Assembly: GCF_900100355.1 (NCBI RefSeq)
Contig: NZ_FNFH01000003.1
Coordinates: 434,001 to 498,000, forward strand
Direction: 5' to 3'
Source of the DNA: Microbulbifer yueqingensis
Lineage (GTDB): Bacteria; Pseudomonadota; Gammaproteobacteria; Pseudomonadales; Cellvibrionaceae
DNA: 64,000 bases
A program made the translations under genes and the position numbers. This document shows, one piece after another, positions 56,439-64,000 of the stretch. The notes beneath the pieces are model-generated. The model made no database searches and was not told the origin of the DNA. It saw only the letters and a list, made by a program, of their open reading frames with translations. Position 1 is the first letter of the stretch; each line of letters starts with the position of its first letter.

Positions 56439-57317
56439 TCAAAATATTCTTTCCTTGAGTACCTGCAGCAAGTACTGACCGTATCCGCTCTTAAGTAAGG
56501 GCTCAGCCAGTTTCTCAAGCTGCTCTTCATTAATAAAGCCCATTCGATAGGCAACTTCTTCAGGGCATGCGACTTTGAGCCCCTGGCGTGCTTCCAACGT
56601 CTGAACGAAGTGGTTGGCTGCAAGGAGATTGTCGTGAGTACCAGTATCCAACCAGGCGGCACCGCGTCCAAGCACTTCTACGGTAAGGGTACCGGCCTCC
56701 AGATAGGCGCGATTTACATCGGTAATCTCTAATTCCCCCCGTGCAGAAGGCAAGATTGATTTAGCGATATCTACGACTTGATTGTCATAGAAGTAAAGCC
56801 CAGTAACTGCGTATTTTGACTTTGGTTCAGTTGGCTTTTCTTCAATAGATAGAGCCTTGCCGTCCTCATCAAACTCGACCACGCCATAGGCCCGAGGGTC
56901 GTCTACATGGTAACCAAAAACAGTGGCACCCGTCGTTTGGCGGGTAGCTTTCGTCAAAAGTCCCATAAAGTCATGCGAGTAAAAAATATTGTCTCCCAAG
57001 ACTAAAGCGCAACTATCCGAACCAATAAAAGACTCACCAATGACAAAAGCCTCCGCAAGCCCATTAGGAGACGGCTGCTCAGCGTAGGTCAGAGTCAGTC
57101 CAAGTTCCGAGCCATCACCCAGCAATGCTTGAAACAGCGGCAAGTCTTTAGGTGTCGAGATGATCAGAATTTCCTGTATACCCGCCAACATAAGAGTCGT
57201 TAAGGGGTAGTAAATCATTGGCTTATCATATACAGGAATAAGCTGTTTACTAATGGCCTTCGTAAGCGGATATAATCGAGTCCCAGAGCCGCCCGCTAAA
57301 ATAATCCCCTTTCGCAT
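56439..57317 (-). CDS. rfbA: Glucose-1-phosphate thymidylyltransferase
   Basis: A 292-residue Rml[21 protein letters not shown] is the nucleotide-binding signature, [12 protein letters not shown] and EKPTEPKS follow. First committed step of dTDP-rhamnose synthesis. GAGGTG lies nine bases before the ATG. First gene of the long minus-strand polysaccharide operon, 66 bases after nadK. Confidence 0.96.
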   Translation of the reverse strand: MRKGIILAGGSGTRLYPLTKAISKQLIPVYDKPMIYYPLTTLMLAGIQEILIISTPKDLPLFQALLGDGSELGLTLTYAEQPSPNGLAEAFVIGESFIGSDSCALVLGDNIFYSHDFMGLLTKATRQTTGATVFGYHVDDPRAYGVVEFDEDGKALSIEEKPTEPKSKYAVTGLYFYDNQVVDIAKSILPSARGELEITDVNRAYLEAGTLTVEVLGRGAAWLDTGTHDNLLAANHFVQTLEARQGLKVACPEEVAYRMGFINEEQLEKLAEPLLKSGYGQYLLQVLKERIF

Positions 57318-57332
57318 TTCAATTCACCTCTT

Positions 57333-57350
57333 GTACACTTTTATTTGTAC
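57333..57350. promoter_or_regulatory. Inverted repeat before rfbA
   Basis: GTACA (57333-57337) and TGTAC (57346-57350) flank an AT-rich eight-base centre, ahead of the rfbA ribosome site. Might be the operator/promoter region for the polysaccharide operon; no -35/-10 pair is compelling. Confidence 0.3.
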
Positions 57351-57383
57351 GTTTTTCTATTACAAAGCGATAACGCAAGCTTC

Positions 57384-58259
57384 TCAGAGCTGACCAGCCC
57401 ACCCCAGTTTCGATCTACAAATTTCATAAAAGTTATGATCGATGGGGTGAATCAGCGTTAGTCGATGCGGTTTCTTATGGATCCGGATCACATCCCCCGG
57501 TTCAGTAATCACCTGATCGTGCCCATCGCAAGTAACGTGTGGCTTCGCGATGTTGTGCTCGCCAATAATGATCTTGAACTCGCTGCTGCCCTCTACCACG
57601 ATCGGTCGGCTGCTGAGGGTATGGGGGTTCAGGGGGACGAGGACGATCGCATCCAGCTTTGGATGCATGATTGGGCCACCGCCCGACAGTGCGTAAGCGG
57701 TAGAGCCCGTGGGCGTTGAGACAATAAGGCCATCAGAGCGCTGGGTGTAGACGAATTGCCCATCGATGAACAGGTCGAACTCAATCATCCGGATAAATTC
57801 GCCGGGATGGATTACCACATCGTTGAGTGCAGAGCCCTTGCCCACCGGCTTGCCATTACGGCTCACAGACATATCCAGGAGGAACCGGCTTTCCGCCATG
57901 TACTTCCCGGCCAGAACTTCGCCGACTTTCTGCTCGATCTCGTCCGGGGTGATATCGGTGAGGAATCCCAGGCGCCCACGGTTGATTCCCAGGAGCGGGA
58001 CACTGAATTTGGCCAGGGCCCGCGCCGCTGCCAGCAGGCTGCCATCGCCGCCGACCACAATCACCAGGTCGCAGAGTTCTCCGAGCTTGTCTTTCGTCGA
58101 AATACGGGCGTTATGGCCGGTTACCGCGCTGGCGGTCTCCTTTTCGAGGACAATCGCGTAGCCTTCTCGCTCGAGGAAGGCCATCAGGCGCTTGAGCGAG
58201 AGAACAGCACTATCACTTTCTGTACGGCCGATCAGCCCGATATTTTTGAATTCTGACAC
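57384..58259 (-). CDS. nadK: NAD kinase
   Basis: A 291-residue cytoplasmic enzyme phosphorylating NAD to NADP. The frame is open back to 58340, but GTG 58259 (VSEFKNIGLIGR) gives the E. coli NadK length and N-terminus; GGGGAG is close upstream. Catalytic VVGGDGSLLAAAR and LNDVVIHPGE, and TPTGSTAYALSGGGPI, are intact. Same strand as rfbA but 66 bases upstream, so probably a separate gene at the border of the locus. Confidence 0.94.
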   Translation of the reverse strand: MSEFKNIGLIGRTESDSAVLSLKRLMAFLEREGYAIVLEKETASAVTGHNARISTKDKLGELCDLVIVVGGDGSLLAAARALAKFSVPLLGINRGRLGFLTDITPDEIEQKVGEVLAGKYMAESRFLLDMSVSRNGKPVGKGSALNDVVIHPGEFIRMIEFDLFIDGQFVYTQRSDGLIVSTPTGSTAYALSGGGPIMHPKLDAIVLVPLNPHTLSSRPIVVEGSSEFKIIIGEHNIAKPHVTCDGHDQVITEPGDVIRIHKKPHRLTLIHPIDHNFYEICRSKLGWAGQL

Positions 58260-58478
58260 CGCTCCCCCATGGTGCCCGAACGCGGGCCCAGCGATCCGTT
58301 TGTTCTTGTGCCGGCCCCATACCGACCATTTTTTGATCAAAAAGAGGGCCTGACCGCCCTTTTATGCGACCGGGGATTATGCCTGATGATCGTCGCTTAG
58401 TCGATCCGGGTCCCTCCGGTCAGCCTCAGCAGAATAGATTAAATATTGAGCAGCGTGCGCAGTCCTGTAGCACCTGAC

Positions 58479-59408
58479 TCATCGCTGTCCCCGCCGCCCC
58501 TGTAGCCCACCAGAGTGTACAAGGAGAATCCTGCCGGGCCCGGGTGGTGCGTCGCTAAATAGATGTCGGTGTAGCGCGTAGGCAAGTTTCGCGGTGTAAA
58601 CAGGATCCAGGGGAACGCCTGTTTCGGCCTCGAACTGCCTCTGGAAAGCTACGAGCTCCCTCGTGCTTCTCGCGTATCCCCCGCAGTGATAGCCGGGCAG
58701 GATTCGCGCTGGGGAATCGCTCCTTAGGGTGTTGAGCCAGCCGGCAGCTGCCTGGGCGATTGCGTTCTCTGCCCGCAGCACCGGAATACCGACCGCATTC
58801 AGGTCACCGAGCCCGGCCTGCAACCCGGCCAGGGTCAGTCCCGTACCGCAGGCAATCCACACCTGTTCAAATGGCACAGGAGCAGTTTCGCGTATCACTT
58901 CGCCAAGTAAGCGGGCTCCCTGCACTCCCTGCCGGTTCGCGCCGCCCTCGGGAATGAAATAACCGTTGATACCGCCCAGCCCCACCCTCTCCAGGAAGTC
59001 CGGCAGATCGCGGTCACGATATTCAGCACGGGAAATGAAGCGCAGCTCCATCCCCATCCGCTCTGCATCCTGCAGCATTGCACTCATTGCTTTGGGGCGG
59101 TAGCCACGGATGATCCCGAGTGACCGGTAGCCAAAACGGCGAGCCGCCGCAGCGGTAGCGTGAATATGATTTGACCAGGCTCCGCCACAGGTCAGCAGGG
59201 TCTCCGTCCCGCGTCGCTCAGCCGCCTGCAGGTTGTAAACGAGCTTATAGGCCTTATTGCCGGATATCAGGGGGTCCAGCAGGTCGTCACGGCGGATCCA
59301 GACTTCGGCCCCGGGAAAGAGGCTGGTATCCAGTTTCTGGTAAGGAATATCCCCCGCGGCTACCCGGATATACTGCGGATCGAAGCGGGTCAGGTAACGC
59401 GGGCGCAT
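58479..59408 (-). CDS. PLP-dependent D-cysteine desulfhydrase/ACC deaminase family enzyme
   Basis: A 309-residue type II PLP enzyme. The PLP lysine is in LISGNKAYKL, TCGGAWSNHIHATAAA provides the substrate/phosphate-side loop, and CGTGLTLAG binds the phosphate. Whether the substrate is D-cysteine or 1-aminocyclopropane-1-carboxylate cannot be settled by eye. Confidence 0.85.
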   Translation of the reverse strand: MRPRYLTRFDPQYIRVAAGDIPYQKLDTSLFPGAEVWIRRDDLLDPLISGNKAYKLVYNLQAAERRGTETLLTCGGAWSNHIHATAAAARRFGYRSLGIIRGYRPKAMSAMLQDAERMGMELRFISRAEYRDRDLPDFLERVGLGGINGYFIPEGGANRQGVQGARLLGEVIRETAPVPFEQVWIACGTGLTLAGLQAGLGDLNAVGIPVLRAENAIAQAAAGWLNTLRSDSPARILPGYHCGGYARSTRELVAFQRQFEAETGVPLDPVYTAKLAYALHRHLFSDAPPGPGRILLVHSGGLQGRRGQR

Positions 59409-59488
59409 GAGTTCAGAGTTCTTGTCACGACATAGTGAGGCAGGGAAAGTGTCAGCATTGGTCAGCTCGAGGGTTTGGCGATCTCGCG

Positions 59489-60274
59489 CTACGCCGGCCG
59501 GGGTATCTCCCCCTCCACCAGGAAAGGCGCAACCGGAAATGATCGTGTCTCGCTGCGATCCCCCAGTTTCAGCAGAAACGCCACGCCCTCGGGTCCGGTC
59601 TCAGCAATCACCTCGGCCTCATGGGCGGGTGTACGGCGAAACAGGGCCCCGGGGGAGAAAAGCGCTACATTAATGCCCTCGTCATCAGTCGGGGGAAAAG
59701 GTCCTGTTGCGGCTTGCCTTGCCCGGGCGGACGGTGTCTCTATTCCCGCGACACCGGCGCCGCGCAGGGATTTAGCCATTTGCTGGCAGGGCTGGTAGCG
59801 AGCCGGGTCCGATAACCTATCCCAATAGGCCTCCCATGCAGGTTCCTGCAGGCGCACCCCGGGGTCCAGGCAGTAACGGGCAGAGAAGATGGTGTGATAG
59901 CTGGTAATCGGGTCAGCCGGCGATTGCACCATGTCACGCAGAAATACCAGCCGGTAATAAGCGGACTCGGCCAATACGGTCGTGATGGTCTTGCTGCCAT
60001 AGAAAATACCATTCTCGGCCACGCTGCCGAAACGGGATCCCCAGGGCAAGGGTGGGTATCGGAAAGGGGTGGCCAGCAGGTAATGGAGGTGTTCGCTGCC
60101 CGGCAGGCGGCGGGGCTTGCTTCTCTCCAGCAGGTTTTCGAGCGCTTCCTGCTTTTGCACACTGTCCACCAGGCTGCGGGTAGCGACGTCTTCCTGTGAT
60201 TCGACAATACGAAACAGCCGCCCCATGATCCGCTGGCTGGTCGTATCGATAAGCTCCTGTATCCCCCCGGTCAA
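59489..60274 (-). CDS. RES-family toxin
   Basis: A 261-residue protein with the RES fold: RYPPLPWGSRFGSVAENGIFYGSK split at its core Arg, Tyr and Glu (AESAYYR), which in known RES toxins form the NAD-degrading active site. The start is taken as TTG 60274, overlapping the antitoxin stop (TTGA), so translation is probably coupled; ATG 60226 is an alternative. Toxicity here would be by NAD depletion, by family. Confidence 0.85.
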   Translation of the reverse strand: MTGGIQELIDTTSQRIMGRLFRIVESQEDVATRSLVDSVQKQEALENLLERSKPRRLPGSEHLHYLLATPFRYPPLPWGSRFGSVAENGIFYGSKTITTVLAESAYYRLVFLRDMVQSPADPITSYHTIFSARYCLDPGVRLQEPAWEAYWDRLSDPARYQPCQQMAKSLRGAGVAGIETPSARARQAATGPFPPTDDEGINVALFSPGALFRRTPAHEAEVIAETGPEGVAFLLKLGDRSETRSFPVAPFLVEGEIPRPA

Positions 60275-60636
60275 ACCTTGCCCCGCATTGCATCAAGGTA
60301 ACCTACCACCCGGACCAGCCCCTCGATACTGGCTACGAGTTCCCTGGGGCTGCCATTCAACGCCAGGTTTGGTGTATGGAACCAGTACCGCGCTCCTTCG
60401 GCGCCGCCCATCAACACAAATGCAGAACGGTAAGCACGTACCAGGAGCAGTGCCAGCTGGCCAGCGGCACTATTCGGGTCGAGACCGGACTTGCGGCGCA
60501 GCGTGCGCTCGTCGAGGTGGACGATTTCCGCCAGCTCTTTCTTCGGCAGACCGAGATGTGATGCCGTGTTGAGTACAGCCTCCAGCAGCACTTCATCATC
60601 AGAAGCGTGGGGCTGAAATGAGGGTACAGACGCCAT
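60271..60636 (-). CDS. Xre/ParS-type antitoxin (DUF2384)
   Basis: A 121-residue antitoxin. ATG 60636 with GGAAGG upstream is chosen; the frame is open to 60705. N-terminal Xre-like helices (ELAEIVHLDERTLRRKSGL) bind DNA; the C-terminal DUF2384 part RAYRSAFVLMGGAEGARYWF covers the toxin active site in the family. Comes first in the operon and overlaps the toxin gene. Confidence 0.88.
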   Translation of the reverse strand: MASVPSFQPHASDDEVLLEAVLNTASHLGLPKKELAEIVHLDERTLRRKSGLDPNSAAGQLALLLVRAYRSAFVLMGGAEGARYWFHTPNLALNGSPRELVASIEGLVRVVGYLDAMRGKV

Positions 60637-60651
60637 GTTGCCTTCCCAGTT

Positions 60652-60694
60652 CCGGTCATTTGACCGTATTGTAGACATCAACCGGTCACTTGAC
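60652..60694. promoter_or_regulatory. Paired operators of the RES-Xre module
   Basis: CCGGTCAyTTGAC occurs at 60652-60664 and 60682-60694, starts 30 bases apart (about three helical turns). Each contains the inverted repeat GGTCA-N2-TGAC; the first is perfect (GGTCATTTGACC, 60654-60665). They lie 16-58 bases upstream of the antitoxin start, as expected for antitoxin autorepression. Confidence 0.7.
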
Positions 60695-60905
60695 AACGGT
60701 TCCATTCCAGCAACTACCCGAAGCTGTCAGGTCTGCCCACGCGTGCAATCACCACTGTTCTACATCGAAATATCCAGCCCATGCTGCCATCAAGCTCAGT
60801 GATATATCGTCATCAGATAGAAAAAGTAGCCAGGTACAAAATCGATGGACTAGATTGCCACCATGATAAGAGGCCTAACCCAACAGGAAATGGAGGAGCG
60901 ACAGG

Positions 60906-61886
60906 ATGCTTAAAGCCGAGTACCAGACCCGGGGCCCGGTGCCCCAGGATGTAATAGAACCGGTGGAGTTCGAGAAGCCGCAGCTAAAGGAAGGAGAGGT
61001 CCTGCTGGAGTTGCTGGCCTCGCCGATCAATCCTTCCGATGTGCTCACGCTGACCGGACAATACGGCATGCTCCCTCCCCTACCTGCCATCGGCGGCAAC
61101 GAGGGAGTGGCGAAAGTCATCGAGCACGGGCCTGGCGTCAATGCTCCCGAGATCGGCCAGACTGTGTTGCTGCCGGTCGGGATAGGTACCTGGCGTACCC
61201 ACTTTGTGGTTGCCGCCGACAAACTGGTACCGCTGCCCAACGAAGCGGACCCGCTGCAATTGTCGATGATTTCCATCAATCCGCCGACCGCCTCCCTGAT
61301 GTTGAGCGAATTCGTGGACCTGCAGCCGGGCGACTGGGTCATTCAGAATGCTGCCAATTCCGGCGTAGGCAATTACCTGGTCCAGCTAGCGAGTATCCGC
61401 GGGCTGAAGACCGTCAATATCGTTCGCCGCGAGTCCCTGGTGGAGCCGCTCAAAGCCCAGGGGGCCGACGTGGTGCTGGTGGATGGGGAAGACCTGCCGG
61501 AGCGCGTAAAGGAGGCCACGGGCGGGGCAGCAATTAAACTTGGTATCGACGCGGTGGGGGACACGGCAACCGGCCGCATCGCTGATTGCCTGGCTGAAGG
61601 GGGCACCCTGGTCAATTACGGCATGATGAGCGGCAAGCCATGCAAGATCTCTCCTTCCGCCCTGATTTTCAGCGGCGTGTCCCTCAAGGGTTTCTGGCTG
61701 GCGCGATGGTTTGAGCAGGCTTCAACCGACGAGCAGCAACGCGTTTACGGGGAGCTGACCCAGTTGATAATCGCGGGCAAATTGAAAGCCCCCGTCGACA
61801 GCACCTATAGCGTCAGCGACATCAAGGATGCAGTGGCAGCGGCAGCCCAGGGAGGGCGCGAGGGGAAGATTTTGGTTACTGCCTGA
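60906..61886 (+). CDS. Zinc-independent MDR oxidoreductase (2-enoyl thioester reductase/quinone reductase type)
   Basis: A 326-residue medium-chain dehydrogenase/reductase. N-terminal catalytic domain SPINPSDVLTLTGQYG and GNEGVAKV; the nucleotide-binding part NAANSGVGNYLVQLA. The Tyr/ligand pattern resembles MECR enoyl-ACP(CoA) reductases. Good ribosome site GGAGG. Substrate inferred only from family. Confidence 0.88.
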   Translation: MLKAEYQTRGPVPQDVIEPVEFEKPQLKEGEVLLELLASPINPSDVLTLTGQYGMLPPLPAIGGNEGVAKVIEHGPGVNAPEIGQTVLLPVGIGTWRTHFVVAADKLVPLPNEADPLQLSMISINPPTASLMLSEFVDLQPGDWVIQNAANSGVGNYLVQLASIRGLKTVNIVRRESLVEPLKAQGADVVLVDGEDLPERVKEATGGAAIKLGIDAVGDTATGRIADCLAEGGTLVNYGMMSGKPCKISPSALIFSGVSLKGFWLARWFEQASTDEQQRVYGELTQLIIAGKLKAPVDSTYSVSDIKDAVAAAAQGGREGKILVTA

Positions 61887-61940
61887 CGGCCTTCCCTCCT
61901 CCTCGATCGAAAGATCCCCGGGTCGCCCGGTGGATCCTGG

Positions 61941-61960
61941 ATGCCGGCCTGCGCCGGCAT
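61941..61960. repeat. REP-like hairpin element
   Basis: ATGCCGGC-CTGC-GCCGGCAT, a perfect 8-bp stem, inside GGATCC/TGGATGCC-type text of the kind that is dispersed in many proteobacterial genomes (read in reverse, GTCATGCCGGCGCAGGCCGG). Located 55 bases after the MDR gene and may act as a 3' hairpin or terminator. Confidence 0.6.
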
Positions 61961-61984
61961 GACGACAGCTGGAAAACTGGTGAC

Positions 61985-61998
61985 CTGGGTCGACCCAG
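61985..61998. repeat. 14-bp palindrome CTGGGTCGACCCAG
   Basis: Perfect palindrome in the repeat-rich segment between the MDR gene and the tRNA genes; function unknown. Confidence 0.4.
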
Positions 61999-62053
61999 CG
62001 CTACAAAACAGCCCCGTTCTCGCCTGGATCGCCCACTCTCGAGCGGAACCTGC

Positions 62054-62308
62054 GGGCGCCTTCGGCGTCCAAAACTGTTCCAGACAGTTTTGTTGCACGC
62101 CGATCGGCCATATACAAAAAAGCCCCGCTCTCTCCAGCAGACTTCCATGCAGACTGCGGCTCTTGTAGCGGGACTGACTCGGGCCATCCCTGGCCCTCGC
62201 CCTTCGGGCGCCTTCGCTTTGCTCCGGCGTCCAAATCGGCAGTCCTGCCGATTTGTCGAACGGGGGTTCTTGCACGCCGATCGGCCATATACAAAAAAGC
62301 CCCGCTCT
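62054..62308. repeat. Two copies of a composite repeat with different internal hairpins
   Basis: Copy A (62054-62131) and copy B (62206-62308) share a head (GGGCGCCTTCG ... CGGCGTCC) and an identical 39-base tail (62093-62131; 62270-62308). Between them each has a perfect stem of a different sequence: A, CAAAACTGT/ACAGTTTTG (62070-62092); B, CAAATCGGCAG/CTGCCGATTTG (62232-62255). A degenerate third copy of part of the tail is at 62002-62021. Confidence 0.75.
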
Positions 62309-62335
62309 TTCGAGCGGGGCTTTTTTGTATATGGC
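62284..62335 (-). terminator. 24-bp perfect inverted repeat: terminator of the tRNA operon overlapping the tRNA 3' end
   Basis: Arms at 62284-62307 and 62312-62335 are exact inverted copies with a four-base loop. The core AGCCCCGCTC/GAGCGGGGCT plus A6/T6 is a strong bidirectional rho-independent terminator. The outer part of one arm includes the CCA end of tRNA-Asp. Confidence 0.85.
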
Positions 62336-62408
62336 GGACCGGACGGGACTCGAACCCGCGACCTCCGGCGTGACAGGCCGGCATTCTAACCAACTGAACT
62401 ACCGGTCC
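62332..62408 (-). tRNA. tRNA-Asp (GTC)
   Basis: 77 nt including encoded CCA. Acceptor GGACCGG/CCGGTCC, D arm TAGTTCAGTTGGTTAGAAT, anticodon loop CCTGTCACG with anticodon GTC, T arm GGGTTCGAGTCCC. Transcribed on the minus strand after tRNA-Val, 25 bases downstream of it. Confidence 0.97.
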
Positions 62409-62433
62409 GCGGTAGCGCATCTCTGTGAAGAGA

Positions 62434-62509
62434 TGGTGGGTGGTACAGGGGTCGAACCTGTGACCTACGGCTTGTAAGGCCGTCGCTCTCCCAACTGAGC
62501 TAACCACCC
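62434..62509 (-). tRNA. tRNA-Val (TAC)
   Basis: 76 nt including encoded CCA. Acceptor GGGTGGT pairs with ACCACCC, D arm TAGCTCAGTTGGGAGAGC, anticodon loop CTTACAA with TAC, T loop GGTTCGACCCC. First of the two-gene tRNA operon on the minus strand. Confidence 0.97.
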
Positions 62510-62643
62510 TTCTGCTGGCTGGGGGCTGTGCCTCCCGAGCGACGCGCATCATACCCGATTGGACGGGCCTGTCAACAAAATGGGCGCCAGAATTTCGAAA
62601 TTTTTCCTTTCCCCACCGTCACTTACATCTTACCGCCACGCGC

Positions 62644-64000
62644 TCAATCGGCATCGGCCGCCGGCACTGCCACCGAGGTAGGCCGCACCGTCTCGGGCAC
62701 GTCCTCATCATCACCCGCGAATCGGGGTACCGGCCGGCGGTAGTCGGACAAGATCGAGTGCCCCGCAATCGAGACCGGGGCTCTCCCTGGAATCAGGTTC
62801 TCCTCCGGAAGGGCCAGGTCCGGCGCCCCGTAATCGCATACGCCCGACGGGAAGATACGCTGCATGTCCCGCAGCCGTTCCGCAATCTGCCCTGTGGCAT
62901 TACCATAGGTGCCCTTCTCCAGCGCTGATTCCACAGGCTGCAATTGGCACTTGAAGATGTCATCGGTGAGAGGCCCGCCCGCCATTTGCCGCGGTGTGCT
63001 GTGGATGGGGTATTCCCGCATGCACGCGCCGGCGCGACGCCCGTTCCAGGGACCATCCCAGACTCCTTCACCCACCGCAATCACATTGCCCTGGCTGTCG
63101 AAGCACTGGTCGTTGGCATCTACTGGCCGGTTGGCCGCCACGCCAAGTTGCGGGCTGTCGATGATGTTCTGCATCCAGCGGTCCATGGTATCCAGCGCTT
63201 CATCGAGAGGCGTGTACTCCTTGTGGCTCACCCAGATCAGCTGGTTGTCTGCATGGCCACGGGCCCGCCGGATGCGCTCCCGCGTAGAGAACGATGCCAC
63301 GCTGTGATGCATATCCAGGTCGCGGTCCAGGTAGTGGCGGAGGTCGATGATGGGCACCTCCACATCACCGAGGAACACATGCCCGGAGCGGTAAATACCC
63401 TCGATTGCGGCCATGCTGGCCCGGGAGCGAGGGGCCGGGCTATCCAGGGTGCCGAGGTTCATGTTGTGCTCGCTCCAGACCGACAACTCCATCGGGAAGA
63501 GATCTCCATTCAGGAACCAGAGCTTTTCCCCCCCCAGGTTTTCAGGAGCCTTCCAGCCGCCGATGGTGGCATTCAGCTCCAGGAAGGTATCCACCGACAG
63601 CTGACCCCGCCGCAGCGCCTCCAGGCCGTACTGGACGCCCTCGTTGTCCCAGGCACTGTTCGCGTACCCGGTCTCGTCGGCGCCGTAGAATGCGCGCAGG
63701 TCCTCCCAATGGGACCAGTGGGTGTTTTCCGCCACCTTGTCCGCAAAACTCTTGATGAAGTGTACGAAGTTGGGGTTGTTGACCAGCGGCACCAGGCCCC
63801 GCCACCCCTGCGTGCACTCCGTGGTGCCCTCCCGCCCGTTACGGTACCTGCCGTCGAACAGGGCGGCAGCAGTCTCAAGCAGGTGGAAGCGGCCATTCAT
63901 CTCCCTGCTCCCGGGCAGGCCCTGGACAACACTGCGCTCGGTGGCGTCGCGCCAGCGCGGATTGTCAGCATCGACAACGTCGAAGAAGTACTCCAGTGGC
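62644..64000 (-). CDS. Large protein of unknown function (DUF6351-like), C-terminal part
   Basis: The frame is open across the window end, so the 5' part is missing; about 450 residues are visible. Blocks such as NDQCFDSQGNVIAVGEGVWDG, CMREYPIHSTPRQMAGGP and MQRIFPSGVCDYGAPDL resemble secreted proteins I associate with DUF6351, of unknown function (perhaps tannase/hydrolase-like). Paired cysteines suit an exported protein. The last ~20 residues look disordered. It ends about 135 bases from the tRNA-Val 5' end, convergently placed only in the sense of strand order (all minus). Confidence 0.6.
   Translation of the reverse strand, partial: PLEYFFDVVDADNPRWRDATERSVVQGLPGSREMNGRFHLLETAAALFDGRYRNGREGTTECTQGWRGLVPLVNNPNFVHFIKSFADKVAENTHWSHWEDLRAFYGADETGYANSAWDNEGVQYGLEALRRGQLSVDTFLELNATIGGWKAPENLGGEKLWFLNGDLFPMELSVWSEHNMNLGTLDSPAPRSRASMAAIEGIYRSGHVFLGDVEVPIIDLRHYLDRDLDMHHSVASFSTRERIRRARGHADNQLIWVSHKEYTPLDEALDTMDRWMQNIIDSPQLGVAANRPVDANDQCFDSQGNVIAVGEGVWDGPWNGRRAGACMREYPIHSTPRQMAGGPLTDDIFKCQLQPVESALEKGTYGNATGQIAERLRDMQRIFPSGVCDYGAPDLALPEENLIPGRAPVSIAGHSILSDYRRPVPRFAGDDEDVPETVRPTSVAVPAADAD

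Noticed and set aside
62001..62552. 183-codon minus-strand ORF
   Set aside because: It is the translation of the two tRNA genes and the repeats (for example the phrase GRGFESRPVRH is read-through of tRNA sequence).
1..64000. CRISPR arrays, integrases, intact insertion sequences, rRNA genes
   Set aside because: Looked for regularly spaced repeats and the typical proteins; none found.

Overview
The window looks like chromosomal DNA of a free-living, probably marine gammaproteobacterium of the Pseudomonadales/Cellvibrionales type (Microbulbifer-like is my best guess; no rRNA marker is present). The main reason is gene order: mfd-csiV, and nagZ-psrA-(...)-lexA-(small gene)-DUF6586-topA, which I recall from Pseudomonas and relatives. 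Most of the window is GC-rich with high-GC codon use; one block (about 40.2-57.4 kb) is visibly AT-richer.

Layout. 0-6.6 kb: 3' end of mfd, csiV, a DUF819 membrane protein, a cold-shock protein, an MscS channel and nagZ. 6.6-14.3 kb: a PsrA-like TetR regulator, a small acidic protein, a LOG-family protein, lexA with two SOS boxes, two small conserved genes, topA and a universal stress protein; sulA is not seen. 14.3-18.3 kb: the ABC-F ATPase uup and a soluble lytic transglycosylase. 18.4-23.7 kb: a Ser/Thr phosphorylation module (glutaredoxin-like protein, double-FHA membrane protein, PP2C phosphatase, a receptor-like kinase with PEGA and formylglycine-enzyme-type domains, and an RcsF-like lipoprotein) with no type VI secretion genes beside it. 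23.7-32.7 kb: rlmKL, rmf, pyrD and the large NAD-glutamate dehydrogenase. 33.0-40.2 kb: a six-gene MoxR/Bat operon.

40.5-57.3 kb is a surface-polysaccharide locus: rmlB alone on the + strand, then ten minus-strand genes plus rmlA. Read in transcription order these are rmlA, rmlC, rmlD, an ABC exporter (wzm, wzt), a double GT2 glycosyltransferase, a sulfotransferase, a GT2 rhamnosyltransferase-like enzyme, a membrane alkaline-phosphatase-superfamily enzyme, a giant WsaF-like glycosyltransferase carrying nine copies of a WYL/DPL-HY/GW-EGR repeat, and a second sulfotransferase. Together they suggest a sulfated, rhamnose-containing glycan exported by an ABC transporter. This locus and the kinase/RcsF module are the best candidates for undescribed systems.

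57.4-64 kb: nadK, a PLP enzyme of the D-cysteine desulfhydrase/ACC deaminase type, a RES-Xre toxin-antitoxin pair with its operators, an MDR oxidoreductase, then a repeat-filled region next to tRNA-Asp and tRNA-Val, and finally part of a large protein that runs off the window. I see no insertion sequence with an intact transposase, no integrase, no CRISPR array and no rRNA.
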